Made by a program: the position numbers and the translations under genes. Below the pieces are notes generated by a model. It did no database searches. It had not been told where the DNA came from and was given only the letters and a program-made list of their open reading frames with translations. From assembly GCF_014779655.1 (NCBI RefSeq), contig NZ_JACXYX010000027.1, positions 1 through 41,790 on the forward strand: a DNA stretch of 41,790 nt, written 5' to 3'. The stretch comes from Nocardioides ganghwensis (GTDB lineage: Bacteria > Actinomycetota > Actinomycetes > Propionibacteriales > Nocardioidaceae). Shown here piece by piece: positions 7,911-17,419 of this stretch (position 1 is its first letter; the number at the start of each line of letters is the position of its first letter).

Positions 7911-9029
7911 ATGCAGAGAGGCCGCCGCGACAGTGTCGCCTTCACCGTGGTGGTCGCGGCCCTGGTCCTCCTCGGCGGCATCGTGATGGCTGCCGTCGTC
8001 GCGTTCTCCGGCGCGCCCGGCACCCTCGCCCTCGCGGCGCTGGTCGCCGCCGTCCCCGTCGGTCCGCTGGTCGGCTGCTTCATGTGGCTCGACCGCTACG
8101 AGCCCGAGCCGCGCAACCTCCTCGTCGCCGGCCTGCTCTGGGGCGCGTTCGCCGCGACCGGCGCGGCGCTGGTCTTCCAGGGCCTCGGGCTGGTCGGCGG
8201 TGCCAGCGAGCGCGACAGCCTCGCCGTCGTCGCCCCCGTCACCGAGGAGCTCACCAAGGGTGCGTTCCTCATGCTCCTGCTGTGGTGGCGCCGCCACGAG
8301 CTCGACGGGGTGCTCGACGGCATCGTCTACGCCGGCATGGTCGGCGTCGGGTTCGCCTACACGGAGAACATCCTCTACCTCGCCGCCGCCTACGACGGCA
8401 CCGACGGCCTCGGCCCCGGTGGGACCACCGCCCTGACCGTCACCTTCGTCGTGCGGTGCCTCATCAGCCCGTTCGCGCACCCGTTCTTCACCGCGTTCAT
8501 CGGGATCGGCGTCGGGCTCGCGATCGCGTCGCGCCGGGTGTCCGTACGCGTGCTCGCGCCGGTGGTGGGCTTCGTCCTGGCCGCCTTCCTCCACGGCGTG
8601 TGGAACTCCTCCACGCTGTCGGGGACCGGTGGCTTCCTGGTCGTCTACGGCACGTTGATGTTCCCGGCCTTCGTCGGGGTCGTCGCCTTCGCGGTGTACC
8701 GACGCCGCTCCGAACGGCCGCTCCTCACCGAGGCCCTGCAGGACGCCGCGGACCGCGGGCTGCTCCCCGCCACCGACATCCCGTGGCTCGTCGACCTGCC
8801 CGCACGACGGCACGCCCGTCGCTGGGCACGCCACCACGGCGGCCAGCAGGCCGAGCGCGGCATGCGCGAGTACCAGGCCGTCGCGATCGAGCTCGGCTAC
8901 CTCCACCACCGCTACCTGCGCGGGACCGCACCGGCCGACTTCTCCGTGCGCGGTCAGGAGCACGTCGAGGAGCTGCGCCGGATCCGCCCCTACATCTCCT
9001 TCCCCGGACAGGTGGTACCCACCCGATGA
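7911..9029 (+). CDS. PrsW-family intramembrane metalloprotease
   Basis: The 372-aa membrane protein has about eight hydrophobic segments in residues 10-265 and a charged C-terminal tail of about 100 residues. PrsW-family signatures are present: EELTK (E112, E113, K116), FAYTEN (E152), H190 in FAHPFFTA and H228 in FLHGVWN. In B. subtilis, PrsW cleaves an anti-sigma factor, but actinobacterial relatives have unknown substrates. The stop overlaps the start of the next GTPase gene by 4 nt (ATGA), so the two are translationally coupled. That suggests a shared membrane-related role, an inference from layout only. No anti-sigma or sigma gene is nearby. Confidence 0.88.
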   Translation: MQRGRRDSVAFTVVVAALVLLGGIVMAAVVAFSGAPGTLALAALVAAVPVGPLVGCFMWLDRYEPEPRNLLVAGLLWGAFAATGAALVFQGLGLVGGASERDSLAVVAPVTEELTKGAFLMLLLWWRRHELDGVLDGIVYAGMVGVGFAYTENILYLAAAYDGTDGLGPGGTTALTVTFVVRCLISPFAHPFFTAFIGIGVGLAIASRRVSVRVLAPVVGFVLAAFLHGVWNSSTLSGTGGFLVVYGTLMFPAFVGVVAFAVYRRRSERPLLTEALQDAADRGLLPATDIPWLVDLPARRHARRWARHHGGQQAERGMREYQAVAIELGYLHHRYLRGTAPADFSVRGQEHVEELRRIRPYISFPGQVVPTR

Positions 9030-10768
9030 GCGACACCACGGCGATGGTGACGGCCCTCGTGCGGCTGCGTGGCGCCCTCCAGGAGGCGCGCCTGCCCCTC
9101 GAGCTCCCCGGTGCCGCCGAGCAGCGCGCGGCCCGGGCGGAGATGGTCGACCAGCTCGAGGACTACGTGATCCCGCGGCTGATGACCCTCGACGCACCGC
9201 TGCTCGCCGTCGTCGGCGGGTCCACCGGCGCCGGCAAGTCCACGCTGGTCAACTCCCTCGTCGGCACCCGCGTGACCGCCCCCGGCGTGCTGCGGCCGAC
9301 CACCCGCTCGCCGGTCCTCGTGCACCACCCCGACGACGCCAGGTGGTTCGGTCAGGACCGGCTGCTCCCCGAGCTCGAGCGCGTCGACCGGCAGACCAAC
9401 GACCCCGGAGCGCTCCAGCTGGTGCCGTCGCCGGCGATGGCGCCCGGCCTCGCGATCCTCGACGCGCCGGACATCGACTCCGTCGAGGAGCAGAACCGCG
9501 TCCTCGCCGCCCAGCTCCTCGCCGCCGCCGACCTGTGGCTGTTCGTCACGTCCGCGGCCCGCTACGCCGACCAGGTGCCGTGGGAGTTCCTGCGCAAGGC
9601 CGCGGAGCGGTCCGCCGCGGTCGCCATCGTCCTCGACCGCACGGCCCCGGACGCGGTGGACACCATCTCCACCCACCTCGCGCGGATGCTGGCCAGCAGG
9701 GGCCTCAAGGACTCGCCGCTCTTCGTCGTCGAGGAGGGCGAGGTCTCCGAGCTGGGGCTGCTGCCGGCGGCGGACATCCTGGAGATCCGGCAGTGGCTCC
9801 GGGCGCTCGCCGACGACCAGGAGGCGCGCGCCTCCGTCGTCCAGCAGACCCTCGACGGCGCCATCCGCACCCTCGGCCGGCGTACGCACACCGTCGCCGA
9901 CGCCGCCACCGAGCAGGTCGACGCGGTGCGCCGGCTCCGGGAGGACGCCAACGAGGCCTACGACCGCGCCGTCACCGCCGTCGGCGAGGCCTCGGCCGAC
10001 GGCTCGCTGCTGCGCGGGGAGGTGCTCGCCCGGTGGCAGGAGTTCGTCGGCACCGGCGAGCTGCTCCGCAGCCTGGAGACCCGCGTTGGCTGGTTGCGCG
10101 ACCGCGTCGTCAACGCGGTCAAGGGCAAGCCCCAGCAGGCCGAGCGGGTCAGCGTCGCTGTCGAGTCAGGCCTCGAGACGCTCATCCTCGAGCACGCCGA
10201 GGCCGCGGCCGAGCGCGCCGAGGCGTCGTGGCGCGGCACCGCCGCCGGTCAGGTCCTGCTGCGTGACGCCGGCGAGGACCTCGGCCGCGCCTCTCGCGAC
10301 TTCCGCCGCCGCGCCGAGCGCGCCGTGCGCGACTGGCAGTCCGACGTGCTGGAGATGGTCCGTACGGAGGGGGCCGACAAGCGGTCCACCGCGCGCTTCC
10401 TCGCCTTCGGCGTCAACGGCCTGTCCGTCGCCCTGATGGTCGTCGTCTTCGCCCACACCGCGGGCGTCACGGGCGCGGAGGCGGGCATCGCCGGTGGCTC
10501 CGCGGTGCTCGGCCAGAAGCTCCTCGAGGCCGTCTTCGGCGACCAGGCCGTCCGCTCGCTCGCCGAGCGCGCGCGCCTGCAGCTGGAGGCCACGATGCAC
10601 GAGCTGCTCGACGCGGAGCGGCGCCGCTACACCGACCTCCTCGACAGCCTCCAGATCGCGCCGGAGACGCCGGACCGGATGCGCGCAGCGGCTCGCAAGG
10701 TCGACGACCTGCGATATGCCGCAGCGCACACCCCTATGGGTTCGGACAGCAGCGAGGGCGCGCCCTAG
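9026..10768 (+). CDS. Dynamin-like GTPase 1
   Basis: The 580-aa protein has a P-loop GGSTGAGKS at 64-72, switch-I-like PTTRSP at 91-96 and the G3 motif DAPD at 146-149. The usual NKxD is replaced by a DRTAPD-type segment at 204-209. A long helical, Glu/Arg-rich region with coiled-coil character follows. A hydrophobic hairpin lies near residues 455-500 (FLAFGVNGLSVALMVVVFAH, then a Gly/Ala-rich stretch), and a C-terminal helix closes the protein. This is the layout of bacterial dynamin-like proteins. The partner gene downstream encodes a second such GTPase. The pair resembles DynA/DynB of Streptomyces, which stabilise FtsZ rings at sporulation septa; equivalence here is inference. ATG at 9026 overlaps the prsW stop. 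Confidence 0.82.
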   Translation: MSDTTAMVTALVRLRGALQEARLPLELPGAAEQRAARAEMVDQLEDYVIPRLMTLDAPLLAVVGGSTGAGKSTLVNSLVGTRVTAPGVLRPTTRSPVLVHHPDDARWFGQDRLLPELERVDRQTNDPGALQLVPSPAMAPGLAILDAPDIDSVEEQNRVLAAQLLAAADLWLFVTSAARYADQVPWEFLRKAAERSAAVAIVLDRTAPDAVDTISTHLARMLASRGLKDSPLFVVEEGEVSELGLLPAADILEIRQWLRALADDQEARASVVQQTLDGAIRTLGRRTHTVADAATEQVDAVRRLREDANEAYDRAVTAVGEASADGSLLRGEVLARWQEFVGTGELLRSLETRVGWLRDRVVNAVKGKPQQAERVSVAVESGLETLILEHAEAAAERAEASWRGTAAGQVLLRDAGEDLGRASRDFRRRAERAVRDWQSDVLEMVRTEGADKRSTARFLAFGVNGLSVALMVVVFAHTAGVTGAEAGIAGGSAVLGQKLLEAVFGDQAVRSLAERARLQLEATMHELLDAERRRYTDLLDSLQIAPETPDRMRAAARKVDDLRYAAAHTPMGSDSSEGAP

Positions 10769-10771
10769 GGT
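10766..10771 (+). promoter_or_regulatory. Possible internal promoter for GTPase 2
   Basis: TAGGGT overlaps the stop codon of GTPase 1 (the TAG is shared). Transcription would begin near 10778, giving a leader of about 31 nt that contains the ribosome site AGGGAG before the ATG at 10809. Confidence 0.4.
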
Positions 10772-10808
10772 TGGGGGACAAGCAGTCCGCCCAAGCCGTG
10801 AGGGAGTC

Positions 10809-12464
10809 ATGACGTCGTTGCTCGAAGGTGCCAAGAACCTGGTCACCAGGAGCTCTGACATCGGCGCTCGCGTCGACGGGCTCGAGCGCGCCGCCGAGGC
10901 AGCCCGGGGTCGGGTCGACGACGCCGTCGTCGACGAGGCCGCGAAGGTCGCCGCGCGCGCCGCGGGCCGCCTCAGGCTGTCCGCCGACCACACGGTGGTC
11001 GCGCTCGCCGGGGCGACCGGCTCCGGCAAGTCCTCTACCTTCAACGCGCTGAGCGGGCTCGAGCTCGCCGCGGTCGGCGTACGCCGGCCCACCACGTCGT
11101 GGGCCACCGCCGTCGTGTGGGGCAAGCAGGGCGCGGAGGAGCTCCTCGAGTGGCTCGGCATCCCCGCCCGCCACCAGGTCACCCGCGACTCGATGCTGTC
11201 GAAGGCCGACGAGGACGCCGAGATGCGTGGAGTGGTGCTGCTCGACCTGCCCGACCACGACTCGACCGAGGTCTCGCACCACCTCGAGGTCGAGCGCCTC
11301 GTGCAGCTCGCCGACATGCTGGTGTGGGTCCTCGACCCGCAGAAGTACGCCGACGCCGCCATCCACGACCGCTTCCTCAAGCCGCTCGCCGGTCACCGCG
11401 ACGTGATGCTCGTGGTGCTCAACCACATCGACACCGTGCCCGAGGACCGCCGCGCGGGCATGCTCGACGACGTACGCCGCCTCCTCGAGGCCGACGGCCT
11501 GGCCGGGGTGCCGGTGGTGCCGGTCAGCGCCCGCCACGGCTGGGGCATCGACGAGCTCCGCGGCATGGTCGCCAAGCGCGTCGCGGAGAAGAAGGTCACC
11601 CGCTCGCGGCTGGAGGCCGACGTGCGGTCCGCTGCGGAGCGGCTCGAGCAGGCCGTCGGCACCGGGAAGCCCCCGACCCTGTCTAAGGAGCGCGTGGCCG
11701 CCCTCGACGACGCGTTCGCCGACGCCGCCGGTGTCCCCACCGTCGTCAAGGCCGTCGCCGACTCGACGCGCCTGCGTGCCAACCGCGCCACCGGCTGGCC
11801 CGTCACGGCATGGTTCTCCCGGCTGAAACCCGACCCCCTCAAGCGGCTCCACCTCGACCTCGGCGCGGCGGGCAAGGAGCTCACCGGCACCGCCCGGACG
11901 TCCGTGCCGAAGGCGACCGGGGTGCAGCGCGCCCGGGTCGACACCGAGGTCCGCGCGCTCGCCGACCAGGTCGGCGAGGGGATGGCTCCCTCGTGGGCCG
12001 CATCCGTGCGGGCGGCCTCGGTCTCGCGGCTGCCCGACATCAACGAGCGCCTCGACAGGGCCGTCGCCGCCACCGACCTCGGCGCCGCGCGGATCCCGGC
12101 GTGGGCCGGCCTGGTGCGGGTCCTCCAGTACGTCCTGATCATCTCCGCCCTCGTCGGCGCGGGCTGGCTCGCCCTGCTCGCCCTGGGTTCGTACGCCCGG
12201 CTCCCCGAGCCGCCGACCCCGGAGATCGGCGCGTTCCCGCTCCCGACGCTGCTGCTGCTCGGCGGGATCGGCCTGGGCCTGCTTCTCGCCCTGGTGAGCC
12301 GGTGGCTGGTCGCCGCCACCGCGCGCAAGCGGGCGCGCACCGCCGACAAGCGGCTGCGCGACGCGATCTCCGAGGTCTCCAGCGAGCTGGTGGTCGCCCC
12401 GATCGAGGCCGAGCTGGCGTCGTACGCCGCGGTGCGCGAGGGGCTCACGGCGGCCCTGCGCTGA
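10809..12464 (+). CDS. Dynamin-like GTPase 2
   Basis: The 551-aa GTPase has a P-loop GATGSGKSS at 68-76, switch I RPTTSWAT at 93-100, a G3 motif in LLDLPDHDS and a G4-like NHID in VVLNHIDTV. Two transmembrane segments (VLQYVLIISALVGAGWLALL and TLLLLGGIGLGLLLALV) lie near residues 440-500, followed by a helical tail. It is related to YfjP/HSR1-type 50S-like GTPases and dynamin-like proteins, and differs from GTPase 1 in having a near-canonical G4. Bacterial dynamin-like proteins often work as heteromeric pairs encoded side by side, which fits. ATG at 10809 has AGGGAG 3 nt upstream. A strong hairpin at 12512-12550 closes the unit. Confidence 0.82.
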   Translation: MTSLLEGAKNLVTRSSDIGARVDGLERAAEAARGRVDDAVVDEAAKVAARAAGRLRLSADHTVVALAGATGSGKSSTFNALSGLELAAVGVRRPTTSWATAVVWGKQGAEELLEWLGIPARHQVTRDSMLSKADEDAEMRGVVLLDLPDHDSTEVSHHLEVERLVQLADMLVWVLDPQKYADAAIHDRFLKPLAGHRDVMLVVLNHIDTVPEDRRAGMLDDVRRLLEADGLAGVPVVPVSARHGWGIDELRGMVAKRVAEKKVTRSRLEADVRSAAERLEQAVGTGKPPTLSKERVAALDDAFADAAGVPTVVKAVADSTRLRANRATGWPVTAWFSRLKPDPLKRLHLDLGAAGKELTGTARTSVPKATGVQRARVDTEVRALADQVGEGMAPSWAASVRAASVSRLPDINERLDRAVAATDLGAARIPAWAGLVRVLQYVLIISALVGAGWLALLALGSYARLPEPPTPEIGAFPLPTLLLLGGIGLGLLLALVSRWLVAATARKRARTADKRLRDAISEVSSELVVAPIEAELASYAAVREGLTAALR

Positions 12465-12511
12465 AGCGGCGGGCCCGGTTCCGGGCCGGCAGGCGTCCAC
12501 AGGCGGCTCCT

Positions 12512-12550
12512 CGGGCCGTTCCTCCACAGGGCACGCCTGTGGTCGGCCCG
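12512..12550 (+). terminator. Terminator of the GTPase unit
   Basis: The inner stem CCACAGG-gcacg-CCTGTGG (12524-12542) is capped onto an outer stem CGGGCCG/CGGCCCG with a small internal loop. A second, smaller hairpin GGCCCGG-tt-CCGGGCC precedes it near 12475-12490. There is no U-run. TCCACAGG occurs twice, at 12496 and 12523, but is too isolated for an origin. Confidence 0.6.
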
Positions 12551-12622
12551 TGCTGTCGGTCGGACTGCGGAGCCTTGGGTCATCGCGGCGGACCACCGTC
12601 GCCCGACCCGAGGAGTCATCAC

Positions 12623-13063
12623 ATGAACGACACCCACATCACCCTGACCGGCTGGATCGGCGGGGACGTCGCCCTCCGTGAGGTCGCCGGCGGCCGCGCG
12701 GTCGCCTCGTTCCGCCTCGCCTGCACCCCCACCCGCTACCGCGACGGCGAGTGGGTCAAGGGCACCACGTCGTGGCACACCGTCAAGGTGTGGAACCGGC
12801 TGGCGCGCCACGTCGCCGCCTCGCTCGGCAACGGCGACCCGGTGGTGGTGCACGGCCGGCTGGTGGCCGACGTGTGGGAGCGCGACGGCAAGCCGCAGAC
12901 CTCGTTCGAGGTCGTCGCGACCTCGGTGGGGCACGACCTGACCCACGGCACCGCGAGGTTCACCCGGGCGGCGGCTGCCGAGGCGGCCGTGGAGCCCGCC
13001 GCCGAGCCTGCACCCGAGCCCGCACCCGAGCCCGCGCTCGGGTCCGCGCCGCAGGCGGCGTGA
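12623..13063 (+). CDS. ssb: Single-stranded DNA-binding protein (accessory type)
   Basis: The 146-aa OB-fold protein binds single-stranded DNA. The core (about 1-110) has family landmarks: ITLTGWIGGDV, VASFRLACTPTRY, SWHTVKVWNRLARHVA, KGDPVVV-like GDPVVVHGRLV, and a terminal beta strand. It ends in an Ala/Pro/Glu repeat (AEPAPEPAPEPA) and lacks the acidic DDxxF-type tip that the housekeeping SSB uses to recruit partners. It is therefore more like the second SSB of actinobacteria. From memory, an SSB-like gene (Rv2478c) also sits beside the ettA homologue in M. tuberculosis. ATG at 12623 follows GAGGAG with 8 nt spacing. Confidence 0.88.
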   Translation: MNDTHITLTGWIGGDVALREVAGGRAVASFRLACTPTRYRDGEWVKGTTSWHTVKVWNRLARHVAASLGNGDPVVVHGRLVADVWERDGKPQTSFEVVATSVGHDLTHGTARFTRAAAAEAAVEPAAEPAPEPAPEPALGSAPQAA

Positions 13064-13100
13064 GCCGGGGCGCGATTGTCGGCGGGGGCGCGCTTCCCCG

Positions 13101-13106
13101 TAGGCT
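13101..13106 (+). promoter_or_regulatory. -10 box of ettA, leaderless
   Basis: TAGGCT lies 7 nt before the ATG at 13114, with no ribosome site. The same hexamer precedes marR, metG and the gene at 27632. Confidence 0.65.
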
Positions 13107-13113
13107 CGCCCGC

Positions 13114-14796
<1,683 letters not shown>

Positions 14797-14807
14797 TGAG
14801 CCGGGCA

Positions 14808-14834
14808 GCCGGCCGCGAGGAACGAGCGGCCGGC
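14808..14834 (+). terminator. Hairpin after ettA
   Basis: GCCGGCCGC and GCGGCCGGC form a perfect 9-bp stem with loop GAGGAACGA, 11 nt past the ettA stop. It probably acts as a bidirectional terminator with the next hairpin, between convergent ettA and marR. Confidence 0.6.
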
Positions 14835-14860
14835 GTGGGCCCGGCCAGGTCGAGTGGCCC

Positions 14861-14901
14861 GCGACCGAGGGACGAGGTCGCGCAACGGCTGTATCGAGAC
14901 C
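14861..14901. repeat. Palindromic intergenic repeat, copy 2
   Basis: GCGACC-gagggacga-GGTCGC forms a 6-bp stem whose loop nearly equals that of the previous hairpin (GAGGAACGA). Bases 14871-14901 align with the inverted 6385-6415 element at 25 of 31 positions and share the TCGAGACC-like end. It reaches to 4 bp from the marR stop codon. Confidence 0.6.
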
Positions 14902-14904
14902 CGG

Positions 14905-15393
14905 TTACCTGATCTCCGACTCCGGGTGCCGGGTCACCAGGTGGTCGGAGATCCGGTCGAACACGCGGCCCACGGCGGCGAAGTCCTCGGCCGGCACGAG
15001 GTCGACCACGTTGCGTCGCACGCTCTCGACGTGGCACGGCGCGGCCTTGACGAGCAGGTCGTGGCCCGCCTCGGTCATGGTGGCCACCACGCCGCGCCCG
15101 TCCTCTGGCGTCGTGCCGCGGGTCACGTAGCCGGCCGCCTCCATCCGGGCGACCGTGTGCGTCACCCGGCTGCGCGAGTACGCCATGGCGTCGGCGAGCT
15201 GGGCCATCCGCATCGCGCGGCCGGGTCGCTCGGAGAGGCGCACCAGTACCTCGTACTCGGTCAGGGACATGCCGAACTCGCGCCGCAGGTCGTCGTCGAG
15301 CCGTTCGAGCAGCAGGGTCATGCCCATCATCAGGGCACGCCAGGAGTGCTGCTCGTCGTCGTCGAGCCAGCGCGGTTCCCCCGTCACGGTCAT
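14905..15393 (-). CDS. MarR family transcriptional regulator
   Basis: The 162-aa winged-helix protein carries the MarR core: LTEYEVLVRLSERPGRAMRMAQLADAM, recognition helix region SRSRVTHTVARMEAAGYVTR, and the wing PEDGRGVVATMTEAG. N- and C-terminal helices form the dimer interface. MarR regulators usually respond to small aromatic ligands; the ligand and target here are unknown. No divergent partner gene lies next to it: the thiolase upstream runs in the same direction and ends 42 bp away. Start at ATG 15393 is supported by TAGGCT 6 nt upstream (leaderless). The TAA stop is unusual in this GC-rich window. Confidence 0.88.
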   Translation of the reverse strand: MTVTGEPRWLDDDEQHSWRALMMGMTLLLERLDDDLRREFGMSLTEYEVLVRLSERPGRAMRMAQLADAMAYSRSRVTHTVARMEAAGYVTRGTTPEDGRGVVATMTEAGHDLLVKAAPCHVESVRRNVVDLVPAEDFAAVGRVFDRISDHLVTRHPESEIR

Positions 15394-15399
15394 GACGGC

Positions 15400-15405
15400 A
15401 GCCTA
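15400..15405 (-). promoter_or_regulatory. -10 box of marR, leaderless
   Basis: On the minus strand the hexamer reads TAGGCT and ends 6 nt before the ATG. Confidence 0.6.
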
Positions 15406-15434
15406 GTGCCGACGAGCGCCCGTTCGGCTCAGGC

Positions 15435-16649
15435 TCAGGAGACCCGCTCGAGGATCATCGCCATGCCCTGGCCGCCGCCGACGCACATGGTGATGAGCCC
15501 GGTGGACTTGTCGTGCCAGTCGAGGCTGTTGAGCATCGTGTTCTGCAGCCGGGCCCCGGTCATGCCGAACGGGTGGCCGACCGCGATCGCGCCGCCGTTG
15601 ACGTTGAGGCGGTCGAGGTCGATGCCGAGGTCCTGGTAGGACGGCACGACCTGGGCGGCGAACGCCTCGTTGATCTCGACGAGGTCGATGTCGTCGATGG
15701 TCATGCCGGCGTACCTCAGGGCGTTCCGCGTCGCCTCGACGGGGCCGAGGCCCATGATCTCGGGGGACAGGCCGGACACGCCGGTCGACACGATGCGGGC
15801 CAGCGGGGTGAGGCCGAGCTCGGCCGCCTTGGTGTCCGACATGATGACGACCGCGGCCGCGCCGTCGTTGAGCGCGCAGCAGTTGCCCGCGGTGACGACG
15901 CCGTCGGGGCGGAAGACCGGGTCGAGGCCGGCGATGGCGTCGTACGTCACGCCTGCGCGCGGGCCGTCGTCCTTGGTCACCACCGTGCCGTCCGGAGTGG
16001 TGACCGGCGTGATCTCGCGCTCCCAGAAGCCGTCGGCGATCGCCTTCTCGGCGAGGTTCTGCGAGCGTACGGCGAACTCGTCGAGCTCCTTGCGGTCCAG
16101 CCCGCGCAGCCGGGCGACGTTCTCCGCCGTCTGGCCCATCGCGATGTAGATGTCGGGGAGCAGGCCGTCCTCGCGGGGGTCGTGCCAGTCCTGGCCGCCC
16201 TTGGCGTACTCCTCGGTGCGCGCGCCGGCCTCGTCGAAGAGCGGGTTGCGGGTGCCGGGGAGGTGGTCGGAGGTGCCCTTGGCGAAGCGGGACACGGTCT
16301 CGACGCCGGCGGAGACGAAGATGTCGCCCTCGCCGGCCTTGATCGCGTGGAACGCCATGCGGGTGGTCTGCACCGACGAGGAGCAGTAGCGGGTGACGGT
16401 GGCGCCCGGGACCTCGAGCCCGAGCAGCGTCGTCACGACGCGCGCCATGTTGTTGCCCGACTCGCCGCCGGGCAGTCCGCAGCCGAGGAGGAGGTCCTCG
16501 ATGGCCGCAGGGTCGAGGTCGGGGATCTTGTCGAGCGCGGCCTGGACGACGAGGGCGGTGAGGTCGTCGGGGCGGAAGTCCTTGAGCGAGCCCTTGTTGG
16601 CCCGGCCGATGGGGGAGCGCGCTGCGGAAACGATCACTGCCTCGGGCAT
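15435..16649 (-). CDS. Acetyl-CoA C-acetyltransferase (thiolase, FadA-like)
   Basis: The 404-aa thiolase makes or cleaves 3-ketoacyl-CoA with free CoA. The acylated nucleophile is Cys89 in RYCSSSVQT. The other catalytic motifs are NEAFAAQ, GGAIAVGHPFGMTG (active His) and CVGGGQG (active Cys near the C terminus). The sequence is full-length for the degradative type II group, typical of FadA-like enzymes in fatty acid or steroid breakdown. Whether it degrades or condenses cannot be told from sequence. It is preceded by a TetR gene in the same direction, 59 nt upstream, and its own -10 box. TetR control is possible but not shown. Ribosome site CGGAG is 7 nt before the ATG. Confidence 0.92.
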   Translation of the reverse strand: MPEAVIVSAARSPIGRANKGSLKDFRPDDLTALVVQAALDKIPDLDPAAIEDLLLGCGLPGGESGNNMARVVTTLLGLEVPGATVTRYCSSSVQTTRMAFHAIKAGEGDIFVSAGVETVSRFAKGTSDHLPGTRNPLFDEAGARTEEYAKGGQDWHDPREDGLLPDIYIAMGQTAENVARLRGLDRKELDEFAVRSQNLAEKAIADGFWEREITPVTTPDGTVVTKDDGPRAGVTYDAIAGLDPVFRPDGVVTAGNCCALNDGAAAVVIMSDTKAAELGLTPLARIVSTGVSGLSPEIMGLGPVEATRNALRYAGMTIDDIDLVEINEAFAAQVVPSYQDLGIDLDRLNVNGGAIAVGHPFGMTGARLQNTMLNSLDWHDKSTGLITMCVGGGQGMAMILERVS

Positions 16650-16689
16650 GGAGAACTCCGGTTACTCGTGGGTTGCATGGTCTCCCGGC

Positions 16690-16695
16690 ACCTTA
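16690..16695 (-). promoter_or_regulatory. -10 box of the thiolase gene
   Basis: TAAGGT on the minus strand would start RNA near 16683, giving a leader of about 33 nt with a ribosome site. It lies in the short gap after the TetR gene. Confidence 0.4.
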
Positions 16696-16708
16696 GCGCC
16701 GCAGCCGG

Positions 16709-17302
16709 TCAGCCCTGCCCCTGGCCCGGGTCGAACCCGGCGAGCAGGAGGTCGACGCTGCTCGCCACGAACGCGCCGCGGCGGTCCGGGGGCAGCAGGA
16801 GCGAGGCGAGCAGCACGCCGTCGAGGGCGGCGACGAGTGCCTCCGCGGATCCCGGGTCGTTGCCCGCGTCGGCCAGGACGTCGCGGACCATGCCGACGAG
16901 GTCCTCGCGCCACTGGGTGAACCGTTCGGCGAGCCGGGCGTCGCGGGTCGCGGCGACGGTCAGCTCGAGCCTCGCCGCGAGCAGGTCCGGTTGCTCGAGC
17001 CACTGGGAGAACAGGGTGGACACCTCCGCGACGGCGCGCTCGTGGTCGCCCGGGCAGCACGCCAGGCGCGTGCCCAGCGCCGCGACGTCTGCCGCCAGCC
17101 GGTCGGCGACGAACTTCCCGAGCGCGCCCAGGAGGGCGTCGCGGGTGCGGAAGTAGGCCGACGAGCTCCCCTCGGGGAGGCCGGCCGCGCGGTCGACCGC
17201 GCGGTGGGTGAGGCCGCGGTTGCCGCTCCTCGCCAGCACGGTCGTCGCCGCAGAGAGGATCTCGCGGCGGCGCGGCGACAGGGCGTCGTTCCTGGGGCTC
17301 AC
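16709..17302 (-). CDS. TetR family transcriptional regulator
   Basis: The 197-aa repressor has an N-terminal helix-turn-helix (about 10-55): RREILSAATTVLARSGNRGLTHRAVDRAAGLPEGSSSAYF, shown here as key parts LTHRAVDRAAG and GSSSAYF. The C-terminal region is an all-helical ligand and dimer domain. GTG at 17302 is chosen because GAGAGGAG sits 6 nt upstream and the usual TetR N-terminal length then fits. A longer reading to 17599 would run through the operator and is rejected. The divergent gene encodes a 60-aa membrane protein. Between them lie tandem operator-like repeats at 17378-17409, the probable binding site of this protein. Confidence 0.88.
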   Translation of the reverse strand: MSPRNDALSPRRREILSAATTVLARSGNRGLTHRAVDRAAGLPEGSSSAYFRTRDALLGALGKFVADRLAADVAALGTRLACCPGDHERAVAEVSTLFSQWLEQPDLLAARLELTVAATRDARLAERFTQWREDLVGMVRDVLADAGNDPGSAEALVAALDGVLLASLLLPPDRRGAFVASSVDLLLAGFDPGQGQG

Positions 17303-17350
17303 CGGGTCTCCTCTCCCGACCGCGGTGATGCAGGACACCTGTGGTCCGGC

Positions 17351-17378
17351 TTGCGGTTCGGCGAGGGCAGCGTAGTCT
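17351..17378 (+). promoter_or_regulatory. Promoter of the small membrane protein
   Basis: TTGCGG at 17351-17356 and TAGTCT at 17373-17378 are separated by 16 bp. RNA should start near 17385, inside the operator repeats that follow, which fits repression by blocking. Confidence 0.5.
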
Positions 17379-17409
17379 TCTACATACGTAGAACCTACAT
17401 CTGTAGAAG
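17378..17409. promoter_or_regulatory. Tandem TetR-type operator
   Basis: Two 15-bp direct repeats abut exactly: CTACATACGTAGAAC at 17380-17394 and CTACATCTGTAGAAG at 17395-17409. Each half is itself a palindrome (CTAC-N4-GTAG; the first extends to TTCTAC-N4-GTAGAA). They sit over the predicted start of RNA for the small gene and about 80 bp from the TetR start codon. This is the standard position for a self-regulated TetR operator. Binding is inferred. Confidence 0.7.
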
Positions 17410-17419
17410 GAAGGCCCCC

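Noticed and set aside
12490..12545. TCCACAGG sequences resembling DnaA boxes
   Set aside because: Only two and a half sites occur, mostly as arms of a terminator hairpin, and no dnaA or dnaN is near. Not an origin.
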